From contig OZ017795.1 of the NCBI GenBank assembly GCA_963969395.1, positions 17,112,001 through 17,176,000 on the forward strand: a stretch of DNA of 64,000 nt, read 5' to 3'. The notes below the pieces were generated by a model that was not told the DNA's origin, ran no database searches, and saw only the letters and a list, made by a program, of their open reading frames with translations. A program made the translations under genes and the position numbers. Origin of the DNA: Pseudoscleropodium purum (taxonomy: Eukaryota; Streptophyta; Bryopsida; Hypnales; Brachytheciaceae). This document shows, one piece after another, positions 60,427-64,000 of this stretch; position 1 is the stretch's first letter, and every line of letters starts with the position of its first letter.

Positions 60427-63400
60427 TTTAGTTCCTTTCCTTGGGTATAATTGTTTCTCATAGAATGCCATGTATTAGGGAGTGATACAGTAGGTTAGTG
60501 AATTTTTACCCGTATAGAGAAAGAGTACTGTTCCCCAGCATGCTGTACGTGCTTTTTGAATTCCCAGGAGGTTGGTGCGGCTGTGTTGGACTTCCGAATA
60601 GTCACTATTCCCCACGCTCGTTTTGAATGATTCCCTACAGGTCCGCAGTGAATCGACCAGAGCAAAGTAATTGGACCATTCGTAGAATACATTCCCTGGA
60701 GCCGCAAAGTACACTCCCGCAATATTTCTTCTCAGAATCTGTTCTAATATTACACTTTGAAGTTAGTCAAGAGCACTTCAAGATCATGCTCATGCGAACT
60801 TAGAACCATAATTGCTGCAGAATATACTGAACCTATCAATGTTTGCCTGGGTAAAATTTTCTCAGTTGAGTTTGAGGAACTCCAGGAGTACAGGATCCAC
60901 TTAACTTACGACGATCTGAAATTCACGGCTGCAGGACGGATTGCTTATGATGGAACTTGCGTTGGTCTTACCAACACTTTGAACTAGCTCCGTCGATCTC
61001 TGGCTGCCAGTTAAACACGCTGATCCTAGCAACAAGGCAAGTGGTTCAGAAGGTCTGCGCGCGGGCTTACCGGGTACCAGATAATTTGTTTAATCCAATA
61101 TATACTCTAATACATTCGAGTTAATTACACGTACGCAAACCTCACGAATATCGTACTAGTTACCATCTAGGGCCCGAACTTTTCACTATCAGTGGCATTA
61201 ATTTACACTGGTTTCAAACTTTCAATTGAATGTGGGACGGTCTAACTATTGGCGAATATTCAGGCACTTTTAAAGACGGACGCCTTGAAATCAAAGTTCC
61301 AAAACCTATACTTGTCTGGTCCTCTTTTTTTAAGCCTTTGTGCAGTTGCGCGTAGAAATTTTGCCGCTCTGGATCCCAGTGCCAAGGTAATGAGTTGACG
61401 TTTACTTAATCCTTAACATCATAGTAGTATATAATGTGTTTTCAGAATACACTGTCTGAAAGTGAATCCTTAGGGGGTTCAGTGTGACATTTAAGGGTCA
61501 AGAATAGTGTCGCTGGTTAAGAATTTGGGGGTAAAAATGAAAATAACACCCGAGGAATGACACCAAACACAAGAGAAATCCAATATTCAAATTGGGCAAA
61601 TTCCCATTCCTTCTGTGTCCAAATTCCAATCCTCGTGTATTCTATTAAATGTTCTATCATTGGATTTCTCCTGTGAAACTTGAATACATGACAAATATAA
61701 TGTCCTTCTTTCGATCTTAAGCTTACATTATCAATATTTGATTCAGTAACATTCCTGGGGAGTCATTCTAGCCACACCTTAAACTGTCTACTACATATAA
61801 AGCAAGAGAGCACTCCCAGAATATTCTAGAGTGTAGTGAATAGAGAAGGCGAAGGACTCATATATTCTCGCAGTCAATGCATAACCTCTCTATCTTACAG
61901 CAATTTGAATGCAGTGAAACAACCTAAAGCTGGGGCCCTGGGCGGCTCATTCTGAATTTCTGATGCATAGACCGGTATGTGCACTGACTCGCTCTGGTAC
62001 GAGTTCGTCTGAAACTGTAGCCCCGCAATTGGCGTAAGAATTTATATGGTAGAACTGGAGCCATAGATTTGAGGACGCAATGATGTCGTGCCCAATGTCA
62101 TCTATGAAGGTGTCAAGACGAGAGAGAACCACATGGCCGATCTGTACGCTCTGCAATAAAGTTATATCCAATCTTTGTTACCGAGTCACATTCTAAGCAA
62201 ATAAACTGTAATGGAGCCTGATAGTCATCTGTTGCACCTGATTCGAGGATTGTCACGGGCCTTGTCACTTTGTAAACGAAAGGAGACTTCGGGCAAAGTT
62301 TCCGCCGCTCAATCATAGCAGATCGTGCAAAAGTAGAGTCGAGGCACTTTTCAGTAAGCTTACCGACAGTCGGAAACTAGAAAGTCGGTACTGACACGTG
62401 GCGCAATATATCTGATGGGAAATTTTGAGAGCTCTGTGCACTTGATTGTCACAATTTTGGAACTCCAATTCAACTAAAATGAGTAAATGACCGTACTGAT
62501 TCATGTAGTGTATTGCACAAAATGCCAACTCACCCATTCAGCTAGATGAACGTCATGTAATTCTTGCTGCGATTGCAACTTCACCCAGTTTAATTTGTAG
62601 TTTGTACCGCTTAATATGAACAGAATCAAAGGACTCTGAGTCAGAGATTCTGACTTCGACTGGAATTAACTGGACGGTTCAGATTCTCACCTGCTGCTCC
62701 CAACTTTAGCACCCCCAGAAACTTAGATTCTGTTGGGAGCCGCTTACCCAGTTCCAAAGCTGGGTCAACAAAGTCACACAAAAAACAACAGCAAAGCATG
62801 CTAGGGATCTGTAGGCATCGGTTAAAGAAGGAGTTCATTCCACCGCTACCAACCTAGATAGCCAGCTAGCTAAGATCTTCTTCAGCAGTTAGGAATCTGC
62901 TGAATAAACAATACAACTTCCAGTTTAATTAACGTGTCTTGCTCGCCTTCCTTGCCTTCCCTGCTTCCACTCCTGGATAGCTTTCGTCATGTTTGTCATA
63001 TCCTATTCGTCCATTACAATGTATCTAGATGCAGAGTACTGCCTACTCTGCACCTTGGTGTAGAGAGCGCAGTTAGTTTCGTATTCGGCCTGCCGAATAT
63101 CACCTTGAGCAATGAATGCTATGCGTATACCTACTAGTTTCGTTAGTTTAATACAATAGAAGAAAAAAGAAAATCATTCCCCTCTGCTTGAGGACAGAGC
63201 GTACAATTACATTGCAAGATTCGCAGCTTGCTCTTCACCGCGGGCTGGCTAGCGCTACCTTCAATTCCTTTACATTCTGCAAGCCAATTTCTATTTCGGC
63301 AGCAAGCTTCAGTGACCCTTAATGCAATTGAAGAAGATGCTTAGCAAATTTATTCTTGCAGTCTAGACAGTGCTTAGTTACAAACCCTCACAAGGCTGGA

Positions 63401-63475
63401 GCTTTCAGACTTGATGTTCCAAAACTTTCATTCTTAGTCCCCGACCCTTTCGTTGAATTTATCGGCATACTCTGA
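60427..63475. other. Higher-GC island, no confidently identified gene
   Basis: Several open frames have coding-like composition but no recognised motif: 60,757-60,987 plus (ends GKIFSVEFEELQEYRIHLTY then 30 more residues), 60,495-60,722 minus, and 62,113-62,316 minus (MIERRKLCPKSPFVYKVTRP, with a later C-x2-C). Any of these may be an exon of an unknown lineage-specific gene. None has clear support. Confidence 0.3.
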
Positions 63476-63892
63476 GTGCCCAAGGTAGTATCTCAATCTG
63501 CTCTTGTAATTCATTGCCTGGCGAGCATGTTGCGGAAAGAGTGCGTATCAAGCCAAGGGTTAGAACAGACGAGTGAAACAGACAACGGTGAAAGTTCTGG
63601 CCAGAATGCTCCAGAGGCGTCGGCACCTCCATTTGGGGGAGAAAGACCCCCTCCCGACGAGAATCGATCACGAACTGGGGACCGTGACCCTCACATCTGC
63701 AAAGTGTGGCCGTGCCCACAGTGTCACAAGCAACGCGACCCGCAGCAGCAGCAGCAGCAACAGGAGCAGGAGGGGAATATTCGAGTTGCGGAGCAACGTT
63801 CTCTCCGACCAGCGGCGAGCACTCATAGTACGATCTTTCGACCTGATCCAGAGTCGCAGAACATGGAACAATCTAGGTCCGAGGATGATTAA
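63476..63892 (+). CDS. Candidate 138-aa protein with Cys motif and poly-Gln
   Basis: Open frame at the 3' edge of the window. It has a hydrophilic, Ser/Gly/Pro-rich first half (SSGQNAPEASAPPFGGERPP). It then reads DRDPHICKVWPCPQCHKQRD, a C-x4-C-x2-C unit, then seven Gln and an acidic tail ending EQSRSEDD and a stop. The Gln run comes from a CAG/CAA repeat at 63,741-63,765. An overlapping plus-strand frame (63,573-63,914) is also open across the repeat, so the frame choice is not certain. No signal peptide is evident. The Cys motif matches those at 42.8 and 47.0 kb. Function unknown. Confidence 0.45.
   Translation: MPKVVSQSALVIHCLASMLRKECVSSQGLEQTSETDNGESSGQNAPEASAPPFGGERPPPDENRSRTGDRDPHICKVWPCPQCHKQRDPQQQQQQQEQEGNIRVAEQRSLRPAASTHSTIFRPDPESQNMEQSRSEDD
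63741..63775 (+). repeat. CAG/CAA trinucleotide repeat
   Basis: Run of CAG units with interspersed CAA and GAG, encoding poly-Gln in the frame of the candidate at 63,476. Confidence 0.9.
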
Positions 63893-64000
63893 TTTGGAGT
63901 TGGACGTTGCATAAGGTCAGAATCACATACAAGGATAATTGCTTGTAGTAGTTGTGACTAGCTAGAATGTTGTGGTGGATTGTGCGTACTAGTTGGAGCC

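Noticed and set aside
63668..63871. Minus-strand frame with a run of nine Leu, like a signal peptide
   Set aside because: The Leu run is the complement of the CAG repeat; nothing else supports coding.
63573..63914. Possible plant globin N-terminus (a stretch reading LSDQRRALIVRSFDLIQ)
   Set aside because: Only a short helix-like similarity from memory. It lacks the haem-binding His regions and overlaps another open frame and the CAG repeat.

Overview
The window is nuclear DNA of a land plant. The evidence is relics of plant-type CACTA (En/Spm) transposase with the TNP2, DUF4218 and DUF4216 signatures, spliceosomal GT-AG introns, a tRNA-derived SINE, many MITEs with clean target-site duplications (TSDs), and long AT-rich intergenic DNA. 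The sequence style of the 20-34 kb element resembles families I associate from memory with bryophytes and other seed-free plants. I cannot confirm the species. No intact, clearly recognisable housekeeping gene is present. The window is mostly a graveyard of large DNA transposons with small gene-like islands.

Region 1 (1-14,445): the right-hand part of a large, decayed CACTA element. Its right end reads ...TTTTTTTGTAGTG and stops at 14,445; its left end lies before the window. On the minus strand are an FCP1/NIF-type HAD phosphatase relic (0.8-2.2 kb) and a TNPA/Ptta-like relic (3.7-4.5 kb). On the plus strand is a TNP2 transposase running from 6.4 to 12.9 kb, interrupted by a 2.1 kb non-coding block with a SINE and by two GC-rich hAT-type MITEs. 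Near the right end is a captured, partly duplicated piece of the proteasome lid gene RPN6/PSMD11. ATGACT/AGTCAT motifs fill the non-coding parts.

Region 2 (14,446-20,350): AT-rich, gene-free DNA with two more copies of the same hAT-type MITE, both with perfect 8-bp TSDs.

Region 3 (about 20,350-34,640): the most interesting unit. Two long, diverged terminal inverted repeats, rich in GGATGAAAG-type repeats, enclose about 14 kb. Inside are a minus-strand, multi-exon relic combining a ParB/Srx-like domain with a beta-order N4/N6 DNA methyltransferase (22.06-27.56 kb), and a divergent plus-strand transposase relic with a C2H2-type zinc site (29.95-33.44 kb). A 79-bp minisatellite with a palindromic core lies in intron 1 of the methyltransferase gene. 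ParB plus amino-methyltransferase is a phage/bacterial architecture; here it has introns and sits in a plant DNA transposon. All copies seen are decayed.

Region 4 (34.6-64 kb): AT-rich repeats, including a 2 kb inverted duplication at 36.1-38.2 kb, a complete non-autonomous CACTA element at 40.3-41.3 kb with TTA TSDs, and several dispersed repeat families. Higher-GC islands lie at 42-44.9, 46.2-49 and 60-64 kb. The islands carry small palindromic MITEs and three short candidate genes that share a cysteine motif of the form P-x2-C-x3-[PY]-C-x(2-4)-C.
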